Part shown: one piece after another, positions 25,418 to 35,505 of the stretch
How the letters are laid out: the number at the start of each line of letters is the position of its first letter
Position numbering within the stretch: position 1 is the stretch's first letter
Assembly: GCA_031254335.1 (NCBI GenBank)
Contig: JAIRUP010000012.1
Coordinates: 43,532 to 107,531 of the forward strand
Length of the DNA stretch: 64,000 bases
Source of the DNA: Rickettsiales bacterium
Lineage (GTDB): Bacteria; Pseudomonadota; Alphaproteobacteria; Rs-D84
Reading direction: 5' to 3'
Notes under the pieces: generated by a model
Told to the model about the DNA's origin: nothing
The model's database searches: none
The model's input: only the letters and a program-made list of their open reading frames with translations
Made by a program: the position numbers and the translations under genes

Positions 25418-26692
25418 ATGCTTAAAATAATGAAGATATTCGGTGCCGCGTGCGGGTTCGCCGCCATCGCGTGCATTGCGAACGCGGCCGAGAAAGCCGC
25501 CGATTCCGAATACGGAACGCCCCCGGCGTCCACGGCGCAAGTGGCGGTTCCGGCGGGCGCGCAGAACATAACGCTTAAAGTCCGCGTCCGTCGTCCGGGC
25601 AGGCCCGCCGCGCAGGCGCAAGCCCAGCCTTCGCCCTTCGCATTGTCGTCCGCGCCGCGCCAGGATGTCGTGGTCGACGGGAACGACGCCGACGAGGAGC
25701 GCGCCGGAATATACAATAGATACGCCGAGGCCGTCCCGGAGCCGCGCGACGAAACCGGCGTCGGTGCGAACAAGAATCTTGCCCATCCGTTCTTCCAGCC
25801 GTCCGCGCGGAAAGTCGCCATAAGCCTTGACGCCGACTATGCCGTAACCCAAAACAACTTTACGATTCTTCAAGACTATCATCCGTTGACGGACGCGCAG
25901 AACTTGAAGGGTGAAACATTCGGATGGAACGGCCAACGGCTTACCTATAAGCTGGGCGCGTCGTTCGGCATAACCGACACGGTCGAGGTCAAGGGAACGG
26001 TCGCCGGCCAGGATTCCAGATGGGTGTATGAAGGTCGTCGAGTGGACGGCACGACGGGAATTTTGGATGGCGGCAACATAGTGATGACCGAAAGCGGATT
26101 TGATTCATGGGGGCTTGGCCTTGGCTGGCGCGCCTTCGAGAACGAGGATTTTATATTCAAGCTTGATTCCGAGTTCCGCGCGTGGAGCAATTCCAACCTG
26201 ATTTACCTTGGCGGCCTTGGCGGATTGAAGCGCGGCGACAGCTTGGTTTATTTGGGCCTTGGCGGATTCTTCTACAATAACGAGGGCAACGCCTATGGAT
26301 TCGGTATATCCGATGAAGATGGATGGAAAGAATATGTTCTTTACGAAGAAGATAACAAAAATCCATGGTTCTTCGAGGCGACAATCGGCCTGTTCTCCAA
26401 ATTCAACCGCGATTTCTCCGGGGACTTTCATGCGTCCTATGCGGATTTGGATTGGCATAGTGTGATTACCGTCGGCGGTCTGCTGGCGTATCAGCCGGTC
26501 CAGTCTTTCGCGGTCATGGTCTATGGCAACTATCAGATATACGACAGCGCCGAGGGTATGGAAGGCCTTCGCCTGTGGTCCAATATAGGCAACGGTGTAA
26601 TGGAGCAGACGAAATTCCTTCCAAGGTCGGACATCCGTCTTGAAAACCCGTCGCAGTTCGTCGTCGGCGCAGGCATGAAGCTGTATTTCTAA
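25418..26692 (+). CDS. outer-membrane beta-barrel protein, 424 aa
   Basis: Start at ATG with AAAGGA seven bases upstream; the frame extends further up without a signal. Sec signal peptide ending near ANA. A Pro/Ala-rich linker (residues ~30-85) precedes a barrel domain of alternating aromatic and glycine-rich strands that ends GMKLYF, a BAM-type terminal Phe. TATAAT lies at about 25365. Repeat-bounded from the next outer-membrane gene. Function unknown. Confidence 0.7.
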   Translation: MLKIMKIFGAACGFAAIACIANAAEKAADSEYGTPPASTAQVAVPAGAQNITLKVRVRRPGRPAAQAQAQPSPFALSSAPRQDVVVDGNDADEERAGIYNRYAEAVPEPRDETGVGANKNLAHPFFQPSARKVAISLDADYAVTQNNFTILQDYHPLTDAQNLKGETFGWNGQRLTYKLGASFGITDTVEVKGTVAGQDSRWVYEGRRVDGTTGILDGGNIVMTESGFDSWGLGLGWRAFENEDFIFKLDSEFRAWSNSNLIYLGGLGGLKRGDSLVYLGLGGFFYNNEGNAYGFGISDEDGWKEYVLYEEDNKNPWFFEATIGLFSKFNRDFSGDFHASYADLDWHSVITVGGLLAYQPVQSFAVMVYGNYQIYDSAEGMEGLRLWSNIGNGVMEQTKFLPRSDIRLENPSQFVVGAGMKLYF

Positions 26693-26699
26693 TGTGAAT

Positions 26700-26724
26700 T
26701 TGTCATTCCCGCGAAGGCGGGAAT
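26700..26724. repeat. GTCATTCCCGC-type palindrome
   Basis: TGTCATTCCCGC-GAAG-GCGGGAAT between two outer-membrane protein genes, ending close to the start of the second. Confidence 0.8.
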
Positions 26725-26730
26725 AAGAGA

Positions 26731-27561
26731 TTGTATAAAAGAGAAAAAAACTTGAACCTTAAATTTATCTCTTTGCTGTCAGTCCTTTCGATATGCGCCG
26801 CGCCAGCGTTCGCGCTTGAAGACGAATCTATTTCAGGGAGTTTAAGCGGCTCGTATTCCGGCGACCGGGGCTCGTTTTCGGGCGGCGGTTCCTATTCGTC
26901 CGGCGGGCGCAATTTCGACAGGCCCTTTGCGAACGATGTCATGGACCCGCTGTGGCTTGGTTCGCGCGGAAGCATACTTGCATACGCCCAGGGCGGAATC
27001 CATCTAAGCCAGCTTGAAGTCATGCCCGGCTTCCAATGGGCCATGAACAACCAGATGTCGGTCGGCGCGAGCGTCGGCGGCCGCTTCAATTTCAACGAGC
27101 GGGACGACGGCGTGTCCAATATAAACCTTAACACAATCTACCGCCTGTCCGAAGGCCGCGAGATAACCGACATAATGCTGGGCCTGCGCCTGGGTAAGGA
27201 TGACAGCTATGTCTGGGATTACCGCGACGATGTCTATATGGTCGGTTTCAGGTTCGGAACGGTTCGGAACAAGATAACCCTTGCGATGAATATCCTTACC
27301 AACTGGGTCTTCGACAAGGACAGGGGCCATGCGTTCATAAACTTTGTCCCGGCTGTTTATACAAGGCTGGACAACGGATTCAATGTCGGGGCCGAGATTG
27401 ATTTCAGAAAGGACACGGACTATGAATATGGCCGCGACGATGTTCGCTTCGGCCTGTCCGCGAACAGAAGGTTCGGTTCCACGACATATTCGGCGACGGG
27501 CGGCTATATCTTCTCGGACCATTCGCTTTACGCAATCGGCCGCGTTTCTGTATTGTTTTAA
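26731..27561 (+). CDS. outer-membrane beta-barrel protein, 276 aa
   Basis: Only TTG starts are available: 26731 or 26752. The second gives MNLKFISLLSVLSICAAPAFA, a clean signal peptide; the first adds seven basic residues. A Ser/Gly-rich linker (SGSLSGSYSGDRG, GGGSYSSGG) leads to a barrel ending RVSVLF. The palindromic repeat just upstream may have replaced the native leader. Stop overlaps that of the convergent LOG gene by four bases (TTAA). Confidence 0.65.
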   Translation: MYKREKNLNLKFISLLSVLSICAAPAFALEDESISGSLSGSYSGDRGSFSGGGSYSSGGRNFDRPFANDVMDPLWLGSRGSILAYAQGGIHLSQLEVMPGFQWAMNNQMSVGASVGGRFNFNERDDGVSNINLNTIYRLSEGREITDIMLGLRLGKDDSYVWDYRDDVYMVGFRFGTVRNKITLAMNILTNWVFDKDRGHAFINFVPAVYTRLDNGFNVGAEIDFRKDTDYEYGRDDVRFGLSANRRFGSTTYSATGGYIFSDHSLYAIGRVSVLF

Positions 27562-28118
27562 TTGTCCCAAAATCTAGTCTTATAAACCTGTATGACTTCC
27601 TCGGGACTTGAAAGTATCTGCATGTTGAATTGGTTCAGGTCGCCCAAAAATCCCTCGCGCTGCATGTGGGCCATCACGCGCCCAAGGATGTTCCAATAGC
27701 CGTTGGTGTTAAGGAAATAAATGGGCAGATGGCTTTCCTTTATCTGGTGCATGACCAGAATCTCGACAAGCTCGTCAAGGGTGCCGAGTCCCCCGGGCAG
27801 AATGCAGAATGCGTCGCTAAGCTCGAACATCCTCATCTTGCGCTTGGACAAGTTGTCCTGGATTTCGTTTTGTATGCCGTCCAAAAGCGGTTCTTGAAGA
27901 TTTATGACATTTTGGGTGGATATTCCTATGACTTCGCCGCCTGCGTCGCGGGCCGCGCGCGCGACGGTTCCCATCAGTCCCGCGTTTCCGCCGCCGAACA
28001 CAAGGCGGATTTTGGATTCGCCGATAAGGCGGCCCATTTTTTCAGCCTCGTCCTTATAGGTCGGATTGTTCCCGAACTTATGCCCGCAATAAACGGCGAT
28101 TGATTTCTTGTGTTCCAT
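27558..28118 (-). CDS. LOG family protein (nucleoside 5'-monophosphate phosphoribohydrolase-like)
   Basis: Rossmann-like enzyme of the cytokinin-activating LOG / YvdD family, cleaving ribose phosphate from nucleotide monophosphates. Signature GGGNAGLMGTVARAA near residue 42 and PGGLGTLDEL near residue 110, the latter carrying the catalytic Glu. 186 aa, normal length. Confidence 0.88.
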   Translation of the reverse strand: MEHKKSIAVYCGHKFGNNPTYKDEAEKMGRLIGESKIRLVFGGGNAGLMGTVARAARDAGGEVIGISTQNVINLQEPLLDGIQNEIQDNLSKRKMRMFELSDAFCILPGGLGTLDELVEILVMHQIKESHLPIYFLNTNGYWNILGRVMAHMQREGFLGDLNQFNMQILSSPEEVIQVYKTRFWDN

Positions 28119-28192
28119 GCTTCTTCCTTCTTCTTTCTTACTTTATCATATTTCTCATTGAAAGCCAAGTGTTCCAATGGTATAACCCCGGA

Positions 28193-28306
28193 ATGAAACC
28201 GAATGAATAAGCAAACAAAAATTTTCGTTGTTAGAAAATTTTTGATTTGCGCGTCGTGAGGTTGCATGGGAAGGTAAGAAAAAGCATTTAACAAAGCGGA
28301 ACGGAC
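28193..28306 (+). promoter_or_regulatory. conserved ~115-nt leader element, copy 2
   Basis: Begins ATGAAACCGA and ends at the base before the tilS ATG. Same CAAAAATTTTC hairpin, TGCGCGTCG block and TGGGAAGG as the copy at 16791; differences are mostly single substitutions. Its short open frame reads MKPNE then stop. Confidence 0.6.
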
Positions 28307-29275
28307 ATGAACCCGAAATTCAAGTCTTTCATGGAAGCCCTGCCAAGCGGCAAAATCGCGGTCGCGCTAAGCGGCGGCGCGGACAGCATGGCCCTTTTGT
28401 ATTGGTGCCGCGCGTTTGACTTGGACATAACCGCGCTTACGGTGGACCACGGCCTGCGCCCGGAATCCGGGGCAGAGGCCGAATTCGCCAAGCGCGCCGC
28501 GGAATCCCTTGGTATCCCGCACCATATATTGAAATGGGACGGCGAAAAGCCTTCAAGCGGAGTGGAAGAGGCCGCGCGCGCCGCCCGATACGGCCTTATG
28601 CTTGATTTTTGCCGAAAAAATAGTATTGGAATCCTGATGACGGCGCATCATGCGGATGATAACATAGAAACATTCCTTATGAACCTTGGGCGCGGCTCGG
28701 GCCTGTTCGGGCTGGCCGGAATCCGCCAAGTGTCGGAAATGGAGGGAATAACCGTAATAAGGCCTCTTTTAGAGGTCCGCCGGGCTGAAATTTTGGGCTG
28801 GTGCGCGGCGAATGGGGTGGAATTCGCGGATGACCCCATGAACGGGGACGAGCGATTCCTTCGCGTCCGGGTCCGCAAGAACCGGGGTCTGCTTAAAGAC
28901 AAGCTGGACATCCCGGACGAGCGAATCCTGTCCGCCATATCGGCCCTTGACCGGGCGAGGGCGGCTATGGAGCAATCGATTGACGATTTGATGTTTCGGG
29001 TAAAGATTAACGAACAAAGGATTGAATTCACAGCGGATTTTCTTTTTGGCCTGCCGGAAGAAATTCGTCTGAAATTTCTAAGCCGCGCCTTGCAGGAAGT
29101 CGGGGGCGAAAAATACCCGCCGCGTCTTGACGGCGTCCGGCGCGCCCTTGGTGAACTTGACCGGGACACCACATTGACCCTGGCGCATTGCGCGGTCCGC
29201 CGCCTTGGAAATAAAATGCTTGTGGTGCCCGAGGGTTCCCGGGTATCATTCTCAACAAAAAAGGAAACAACATGA
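28307..29275 (+). CDS. tilS: tRNA(Ile)-lysidine synthetase
   Basis: Converts C34 of the CAU anticodon of tRNA-Ile2 to lysidine. N-type ATP-pyrophosphatase motif SGGADSMAL near residue 21, then DHGLRPES and TAHHADDNIETFLM, both family signatures. 322 aa; the C-terminal domain is reduced. Overlaps ftsH by ATGA (29272-29275), a pairing common in alphaproteobacteria. Preceded by the conserved leader shared with the acyl-CoA synthetase. Confidence 0.94.
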   Translation: MNPKFKSFMEALPSGKIAVALSGGADSMALLYWCRAFDLDITALTVDHGLRPESGAEAEFAKRAAESLGIPHHILKWDGEKPSSGVEEAARAARYGLMLDFCRKNSIGILMTAHHADDNIETFLMNLGRGSGLFGLAGIRQVSEMEGITVIRPLLEVRRAEILGWCAANGVEFADDPMNGDERFLRVRVRKNRGLLKDKLDIPDERILSAISALDRARAAMEQSIDDLMFRVKINEQRIEFTADFLFGLPEEIRLKFLSRALQEVGGEKYPPRLDGVRRALGELDRDTTLTLAHCAVRRLGNKMLVVPEGSRVSFSTKKETT

Positions 29276-31104
29276 AGAATATAGCCGCAAATAAGTATCT
29301 GTTCCTATTTATAATCGTGGCGGTAATCGCCGGGGCGGAAATTTTTCATAATCGCGGAAACAGCGGCAACTCGCTCCCGGTCGCGGCTTCGCCGAACATC
29401 GCGCCCCGGGCAAAACCGGCCGAGATGAATTTTTCCGAATTCATGGACGCGGCGGCCGCGGGAAAAATCAAAACGGCGACTTTAAGCGACGGAACCGCGG
29501 CCGGCGAGACGGCGGACGGGGGGCAATATAAGGCGACGCTCCTTTACGACGCCGCGACATTGCAGAACCTTGGCAAGCAGGGCGTCGTAATCACAATCGA
29601 CAATTCGGCAAGCCTTTGGGAAAGGATTGGTATAGTGCTTCCGTTTGTAATCGTCCTTTTGTTCGCTTACATGATATTCCGCGGGCCGCGGATGGCGGGC
29701 GGGGGCATGGGCGGAGTCATGAAGATGCAGATTTCGCGCGCTAATTCGGCCCCGAACAACGAAAAAATCACATTCAAGGATGTCGCGGGCATAGAAGACG
29801 CGAAAAAGGAAGTGTCCGAACTGGTGGACTTTCTGAAAAACCCCAAGGAATTCTCGAAACTTGGCGCGCGGCTTCCGCGCGGCGTGCTGTTGTCGGGTTC
29901 GCCGGGAACCGGAAAGACTTTATTGGCGCGCGCGGTCGCCGGGGAAGCCAATGTCCCGTTCTTTTCATCCAACGGCTCGGAATTTTCGGGGATTTTGGTC
30001 GGCCTTGGCGTCAGCAAGGTGCGGGAGCTGTTCAAGCTGGCCAAAAGCAACGCGCCCTGCATACTTTTCATAGACGAAATCGACGCAATCGGGCAAAAGC
30101 GCGGCAAGGGCCTGTCAAGCGACCACGACCGCGAGCAGACGCTTAACCAGCTGCTTATCGAAATGGACGGGTTCGAGAACAATTCGGGCGTAATCGTGGT
30201 CGCCGCGACGAATAGGCCGGACATATTGGATTCCGCGCTTCTTCGCCCGGGCCGCTTCGACAGGCAGGTGCATATAGACTTGCCGGATATGGCCGGACGG
30301 AAAGACATACTTAAAATATACGCGGCGAAATTGAAATTGGACCCGAAGGTGGATTTGGAAGTGGTGGCGCGCGGGACATCCGGGTTCTCGGGGGCCGAGC
30401 TTGCGAATTTGATGAACGAGGCCGCTTTGCTGGCGGTGCGCCGGAAATCGAATTCGGTGTCGGCGGGCGACTTGGACAATGCGCGCGATAAAATCCTTAT
30501 GGGGCCGGAAAAATCGATAAAGATGACGGACAACGATAAAAAACTGGCGGCGTTCCACGAGGCGGGCCACGCGTTCCTTTCGGTGCATTATCGCGCGGTG
30601 TCCGACCCGATTCTGAAAGCGACGATTATCCCGCGCGGACGCGCGCTCGGCATGGTCCAGCATTTGCCCAAGGACGAGAAGCGGTCGCTGAACCTGTCGG
30701 AAATCCGGGCGAATCTGTCCATCTATATGGCGGGCCGCGCGTCCGAGGAAGTGTTTCTTGGCAAAGACAAAATCACGACGGGCGCGATGGCGGACATAGC
30801 GGCGGCGACGAATCTGGCGCGGCACGCGGTGGCGCAGGCGGGCTTGTCGCCGAAACTTGGGATGATTGCGCTTAATGAAACGGTGGGCGGCTGGGGATAC
30901 ACGACGCGCCGCGAGAATGTCTCGGACAAGACTGCGGAAGTCTTGGACGCGGAAATCAAATCCTTGATGGACGCGGCTTACAAGGATTCCTTGAAAACGA
31001 TTCAGAAAAACAAAGCCAAGGTCAAAAAGCTGGCGGAAGAATTGCTGAAACGCGAAACCCTTACCGCAAGCGACATCAACAAGATTTTGGGTATAAAAAA
31101 GTAA
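29272..31104 (+). CDS. ftsH: ATP-dependent zinc metalloprotease FtsH
   Basis: Membrane-anchored AAA+ protease that degrades damaged membrane and some soluble proteins. Two membrane helices (residues ~9-25 and ~125-142) enclose a small periplasmic domain. Walker A is GSPGTGKT, Walker B LFIDEIDAIG, with an arginine-finger region ATNRPDILDSALLRPGR, and the zinc site is HEAGH near residue 428. 610 aa, normal. A family B palindrome follows its stop. Confidence 0.97.
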   Translation: MKNIAANKYLFLFIIVAVIAGAEIFHNRGNSGNSLPVAASPNIAPRAKPAEMNFSEFMDAAAAGKIKTATLSDGTAAGETADGGQYKATLLYDAATLQNLGKQGVVITIDNSASLWERIGIVLPFVIVLLFAYMIFRGPRMAGGGMGGVMKMQISRANSAPNNEKITFKDVAGIEDAKKEVSELVDFLKNPKEFSKLGARLPRGVLLSGSPGTGKTLLARAVAGEANVPFFSSNGSEFSGILVGLGVSKVRELFKLAKSNAPCILFIDEIDAIGQKRGKGLSSDHDREQTLNQLLIEMDGFENNSGVIVVAATNRPDILDSALLRPGRFDRQVHIDLPDMAGRKDILKIYAAKLKLDPKVDLEVVARGTSGFSGAELANLMNEAALLAVRRKSNSVSAGDLDNARDKILMGPEKSIKMTDNDKKLAAFHEAGHAFLSVHYRAVSDPILKATIIPRGRALGMVQHLPKDEKRSLNLSEIRANLSIYMAGRASEEVFLGKDKITTGAMADIAAATNLARHAVAQAGLSPKLGMIALNETVGGWGYTTRRENVSDKTAEVLDAEIKSLMDAAYKDSLKTIQKNKAKVKKLAEELLKRETLTASDINKILGIKK

Positions 31105-31175
31105 ATTCCCCTCTTGGGAGGGGTGCGCGACTTGTCCGCCGTAGCCTTGGCGAAGGTGGAAGCGCGGGGTGGGAA

Positions 31176-31176
<1 letters not shown>
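31105..31176. repeat. family B palindromic element with inner module
   Basis: AATTCCCCTC-TTG-GGAGGGG, an inner CTTGTCCGCC...GGCGAAGGTGG module, then GCGCGGGGTGGGAAT. The copy at 63362 looks identical. It fills the gap between the ftsH stop and the stop of the convergent phase-variable gene. Confidence 0.85.
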
Positions 31177-31641
<465 letters not shown>

Positions 31642-31647
31642 AAGGAA

Positions 31648-31675
31648 ATTATATCAAATTAGGAATTATTATCAA
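31648..31675 (-). promoter_or_regulatory. promoter giving a leaderless transcript
   Basis: TTGATA (31675-31670), 16 bp, TATAAT (31653-31648) on the minus strand. The -10 ends six bases before the ATG and there is no ribosome binding site, so transcription probably starts at the ATG. Confidence 0.55.
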
Positions 31676-32172
31676 TATAAATTATTTTGCTTTTCCCGAA
31701 CGATGTCCGGCACTTTGCTAATATCGATGTCGGGGCCGCGCGTCAGCACCCAGTCGCTTACATCCATCTGCGGCGTTTCCGAATCGCGCGGATGGCCGAC
31801 GCCGATGCGGACGCGGAAATATCCCGGGCCGACGGCTTCGTCTATGCTTTTGATTCCGTTGTGTCCGCCCGAGCTTCCGCCCGTCTTCGTCCGTATGTCG
31901 CCGGGTTTAAGGTCTATGTCGTCGTGAATCACAATCAGATGGTCCGATGGAATTTTATAAAACGCGAGAAGTTCCTGGACCGCGCGCCCGGATAAATTCA
32001 TAAATGTCTGCGGTTTGGCGATAATTGTGTCGCCCGCGCGCAGGACAAGGGAGTTTTTCCATGCCTTGAATTCCGCGCCGCCCGCAACCAAGTCCGCCGC
32101 GGCAAAACCTATGTTATGCCGCGTGCCGTCGTATTTCGCGCCCGGATTCCCAAGTCCAACTATCAGCCACAT
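31672..32172 (-). CDS. pth: peptidyl-tRNA hydrolase
   Basis: Frees tRNA from stalled peptidyl-tRNA. N-terminal VGLGNPGAKYDGTRHNIGF holds the catalytic His, FMNLSGRAV the substrate Asn, and HDDIDLKPGDIR plus GGSSGGHNGIKSI are the other family signatures. 166 aa, slightly short at the C-terminus. The promoter of the next gene overlaps its stop. Confidence 0.95.
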   Translation of the reverse strand: MWLIVGLGNPGAKYDGTRHNIGFAAADLVAGGAEFKAWKNSLVLRAGDTIIAKPQTFMNLSGRAVQELLAFYKIPSDHLIVIHDDIDLKPGDIRTKTGGSSGGHNGIKSIDEAVGPGYFRVRIGVGHPRDSETPQMDVSDWVLTRGPDIDISKVPDIVREKQNNLY

Positions 32173-32241
32173 ATCTATATCCTTGACTTATCAAACTAAT
32201 ATTAGCACCATAAACCCGTAAAATCAACCAAGAGGATAAAT

Positions 32242-32778
32242 ATGAAGAAACTTATGGCAATCGCGCTTGTCGGCGCATTATCCGCCCCGCTTTCGGCGCG
32301 CGCGGTAATCGACCCGTATCTGGGCATGTCGGTGGGTCAGGGCAACGCGCATTTCACGGGCGGCCTTGACGGCAACAGCTATACATCGCTTGGCGCGCAG
32401 GCCGGAATCAAGTTCCCGTTCGTCCGCGGCGAAGTCGAATACAACAGATTGTTCCAAGGCGACATATCGGCGGGCGTCGGATTCATAAACTTTTACTTGG
32501 AACCGTTCATGTTTATCCCGGTTATAAGCCCCTATATCGGCGGCGGCGTGGGCCGCTTGTTCGACGCCAAGATAGGCGACGCGAAACTGAACAGCAACAG
32601 CGCGTTCCAGGGAATGCTTGGAACGGGGATTACATTTCCGGGCTTCCCGATGCGCTTTGACGCGGAATTGCGCGGCGCGTTCACGGGCAACCTGACGCCA
32701 AACGACAGCGAGGTAGTCACCAAGTCCGTCTATATGGGCCTGTTTGAAATCCGCGTCAAGGGCGCGTATGTGTTCTAA
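32242..32778 (+). CDS. small outer-membrane beta-barrel protein, 178 aa
   Basis: Signal peptide MKKLMAIALVGALSAPLSARA, then about eight amphipathic strands with glycine turns, ending KGAYVF. Similar in size to OmpA-barrel or opacity-type porins. AGAGGA precedes the ATG. Function unknown. Confidence 0.7.
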   Translation: MKKLMAIALVGALSAPLSARAVIDPYLGMSVGQGNAHFTGGLDGNSYTSLGAQAGIKFPFVRGEVEYNRLFQGDISAGVGFINFYLEPFMFIPVISPYIGGGVGRLFDAKIGDAKLNSNSAFQGMLGTGITFPGFPMRFDAELRGAFTGNLTPNDSEVVTKSVYMGLFEIRVKGAYVF

Positions 32779-32793
32779 TCATTGAATAAAAAA

Positions 32794-32824
32794 TTGTCAT
32801 TCCCCGGTCAAGCCGGGGAATCTC
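32794..32824. repeat. GTCATTCCCCGG-type palindrome before polA
   Basis: TTGTCATTCCCCGG-TCAA-GCCGGGGAATCTC. It ends ten bases before the polA ATG and its GGGGA is the only purine-rich run near that start. Confidence 0.8.
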
Positions 32825-32833
32825 GGCCGCACA

Positions 32834-35386
32834 ATGCTTACAATCATAGACGGGAACAATTTATTGTTCCGGGCTTTTTACGGAATAAAGGGAAATCTGT
32901 CGCGCCGCGACGGCACGCCGACCAACGCGCTTTACGGATTCTGCGCCATGATTCTGAATCTGCTGGCCAAGGCGCGCCCGGGGGACAGCTTCGCGGTTGC
33001 GTTCGACGCGTCGCGCAAGAACTTCCGGCATGCCATTTACGGCGAATACAAGGCCAACCGCGCGGCGACGCCCGACGCGCTTCGCGCGCAGATTCCCTTG
33101 TCGCGCGGCGCGGTCCGCGCGATGGGAATCGAAAGCGTCGAAATCGAAGGGTTCGAGGCCGACGATATAATAGCCACCTTGGCGCGCCGCCGCTGCAATT
33201 CCGGCGAAAGCGTTGTCATTGTCAGCAGCGACAAGGATTTGATGCAGCTGATTTCGGACTGCGCGACCATATACGACGGAATGAAAGAGCAGGTTGTAAC
33301 GCGGGCCGAGGCGACCCAAAAATTCGGCGTGCCGCCCGAGAAAATCCCCGAAGTCCAAGCCATAATCGGCGATTCCAGCGACAATATCCCGGGCGTCCCG
33401 GGACTTGGCCCCAAGGCCGCGGCGAAGCTGATAACGGAATTCGGCAGCCTTGACGGCGTGTATGAAAACATCGCGGCGGTGTCGCCGGACCGCGTCAGGA
33501 ATCTTCTGACGCAATATAAGGACTCGGCCTATATGTCGCGGAAATTGGCGGTTTTGGACGCCGATGCGCCGGTGCCCGCGGACGCCGGAACTTTATCTTG
33601 GAGGCCCGACATCGAGGCGATGGCAAGTTTCTTCCAAAACGAAATCGAAAGCCCGTCGCTTGTCGCCCGCGCCAAGAAACTATTCATGAATGAACTCCCC
33701 CCTTGTGGGGGAGTCGGCGAGAAACTCGCCGGTGGGGGGACAATAGCGAACGAAAGTGATTTGCGAACCTTTCTCTTCGCAATAAAATCCAAACTCGCAA
33801 TATCGATTGAAAGCTTCGGCGGGAATTATATGTCGGACAGGCTCAGGGCAATTCGTCTTTTTTCCGAATCCGGTTCCGCGCATGTTTCGTTCGCCGCGGC
33901 GTCCGGCTCTTTGTTCGGGGAAAGCGCGGCGGGCATAAGCCCAAGCGAGGCGTTGCGCGCGCTGAAACCCGTTCTTGAAAATCCGAATATCCTTAAAATC
34001 GGAAGCAGCTTGAAACTTGCGCTGCACCTGCTTGCGAACGAAGGCGCGGACGCGCTTGAAATAGGGCCGCTGGCGGACATAGGCGTCATGGCCTATGCGC
34101 TTGGTTCCGGCGCGGCGAAGCAATTCGTCGCAAATTCGCCCGATGAATTGCTTGGGCTTTACGACGAATTGAAAGGCATGCTGGACGCTTCGCCGAAAGC
34201 GCGCGAAATTTATGAAAAATACGACGCGCCGCTGCTGAAAGTTTTGTTCAAGCTGGAACGCGCGGGGGTCGAATTGGACAAGGCCGCGCTTGCGAGGCTC
34301 TCGGTCGGGCTTCATATAAAAATGCAGGCGGCGGAAAAGGAAATAATCGCCCTCGCGGGCGGACGCGAGATAAATCTTGCGTCGCCGCAGCAGCTCGCCG
34401 CGCTGCTTTTCGGGACGCTTGGCATTCGGAATCCCAAAAAGAATTCTACGGACGCGTCCGTCTTGGGCGGGCTGATTAACGACCATCCGATAATCGAAAA
34501 AGTTTTGGAATGGCGGAAATTGGCGAAGCTGGTCGGGACATATACGGACGCGCTGCCCAAGGAAGTCGCAGGCGACGGCAGAATCCATTCCACATTCCTG
34601 CAAACTTCGACGAATACCGGGCGGCTTTCAAGCCAAGCCCCGAACTTGCAGAATATCCCGGTGAAGGGCGAAGCCGGGGCGACCCTTCGGGCGTGTTTTG
34701 TGGCTGCGCCCGGAAATAAATTCGTCATCGCGGACTATTCGCAGATTCAGCTGCGGCTTCTTGCGGTTATCGCGGATGTCCCGGCATTGAAGCAGATATT
34801 CGCGTCGGGGAAAGACATACACTGCATGACCGCGCACAAGATTTTCGGAACGCCGCTTGCGGAAGTCTCGGCGGCCGAGCGGCGCGCGGCGAAGACCGTG
34901 AATTTTTCAATCGTCTATGGGGTGTCGGCGTTCGGTCTGGCGACGCAGCTTGGCATTGCGAATGCGGCGGCGCAGAAATTGATTGATTCGTATTTCGCGT
35001 CCTTTCCTGAAATAAGGGCGTATAATGAAAGGGTGGCGGAATTTGCCAAGGAGCATGCGTTCGTGGAAACTCCGGCGGGCAGGCGGGTGGACTTGCCCGA
35101 GATACGCACGCCCGCGCTGAAAGCATACGCCTTGCGCGCGGCGACGAACGCGCCGATACAAGGGGCCGAGGCGGACCTTATGCGCCTTGCCGCGATAGAG
35201 GTCGACAGGGTGCTGGAAGGAACCGGCGCGAAGCTGGTCTTGCAGGTCCATGATGAATTGGTCGTGGAATGCCCGGAAGGCGCGGCGGATGAAATCGCGC
35301 GAAAAGTGAAAGCGGCGATGGAAGGCGTCGGAGCGTTCGATGTCCCGCTTCCCGCCGAAACCACCATTGCCGGCAATTTGGAATAA
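32834..35386 (+). CDS. polA: DNA polymerase I
   Basis: Repair and Okazaki-fragment polymerase. 5' nuclease domain at residues 1-280 (IDGNNLLFRAFYG, DIIATLA, SSDKDLMQLI, GDSSDNIPG). Polymerase motifs are A (IADYSQIQLRLLA), B (KTVNFSIVYG) and C (QVHDELVVE). The 3'-5' exonuclease region lacks its metal ligands: D-x-E is replaced in ISIESFGG and the KxGxxxKxD site reads KIGSSLKLA, so proofreading is probably lost. A 48-bp palindromic element is read in frame at residues 287-302, in the linker between the domains. Confidence 0.97.
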   Translation: MLTIIDGNNLLFRAFYGIKGNLSRRDGTPTNALYGFCAMILNLLAKARPGDSFAVAFDASRKNFRHAIYGEYKANRAATPDALRAQIPLSRGAVRAMGIESVEIEGFEADDIIATLARRRCNSGESVVIVSSDKDLMQLISDCATIYDGMKEQVVTRAEATQKFGVPPEKIPEVQAIIGDSSDNIPGVPGLGPKAAAKLITEFGSLDGVYENIAAVSPDRVRNLLTQYKDSAYMSRKLAVLDADAPVPADAGTLSWRPDIEAMASFFQNEIESPSLVARAKKLFMNELPPCGGVGEKLAGGGTIANESDLRTFLFAIKSKLAISIESFGGNYMSDRLRAIRLFSESGSAHVSFAAASGSLFGESAAGISPSEALRALKPVLENPNILKIGSSLKLALHLLANEGADALEIGPLADIGVMAYALGSGAAKQFVANSPDELLGLYDELKGMLDASPKAREIYEKYDAPLLKVLFKLERAGVELDKAALARLSVGLHIKMQAAEKEIIALAGGREINLASPQQLAALLFGTLGIRNPKKNSTDASVLGGLINDHPIIEKVLEWRKLAKLVGTYTDALPKEVAGDGRIHSTFLQTSTNTGRLSSQAPNLQNIPVKGEAGATLRACFVAAPGNKFVIADYSQIQLRLLAVIADVPALKQIFASGKDIHCMTAHKIFGTPLAEVSAAERRAAKTVNFSIVYGVSAFGLATQLGIANAAAQKLIDSYFASFPEIRAYNERVAEFAKEHAFVETPAGRRVDLPEIRTPALKAYALRAATNAPIQGAEADLMRLAAIEVDRVLEGTGAKLVLQVHDELVVECPEGAADEIARKVKAAMEGVGAFDVPLPAETTIAGNLE
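33693..33740 (+). repeat. family A palindromic element inside polA
   Basis: AACTCCCCCC-TTG-TGGGGGAGTC, inner GGCGAG-AAA-CTCGCC, 3' arm GGTGGGGGGA. 48 bp, read in a different frame from the copy at 7755. Confidence 0.85.
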
Positions 35387-35428
35387 TTTAATTGAAATAA
35401 CCCGAACTTCAAGTATAATCCCGGCAAT

Positions 35429-35504
35429 GCCGGTTTAGCTCAGCTGGTAGAGCAACTGATTTGTAATCAGTAGGTCGTTGGTTCAAGTCCGACAACCGGC
35501 ACCA
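35429..35504 (+). tRNA. tRNA-Thr (TGT)
   Basis: Acceptor GCCGGTT/AACCGGC, anticodon loop TTTGTAA (TGT), T-loop TTCAAGT, encoded CCA. A TATAAT lies about 15 bases upstream. Confidence 0.95.
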
Positions 35505-35505
35505 C

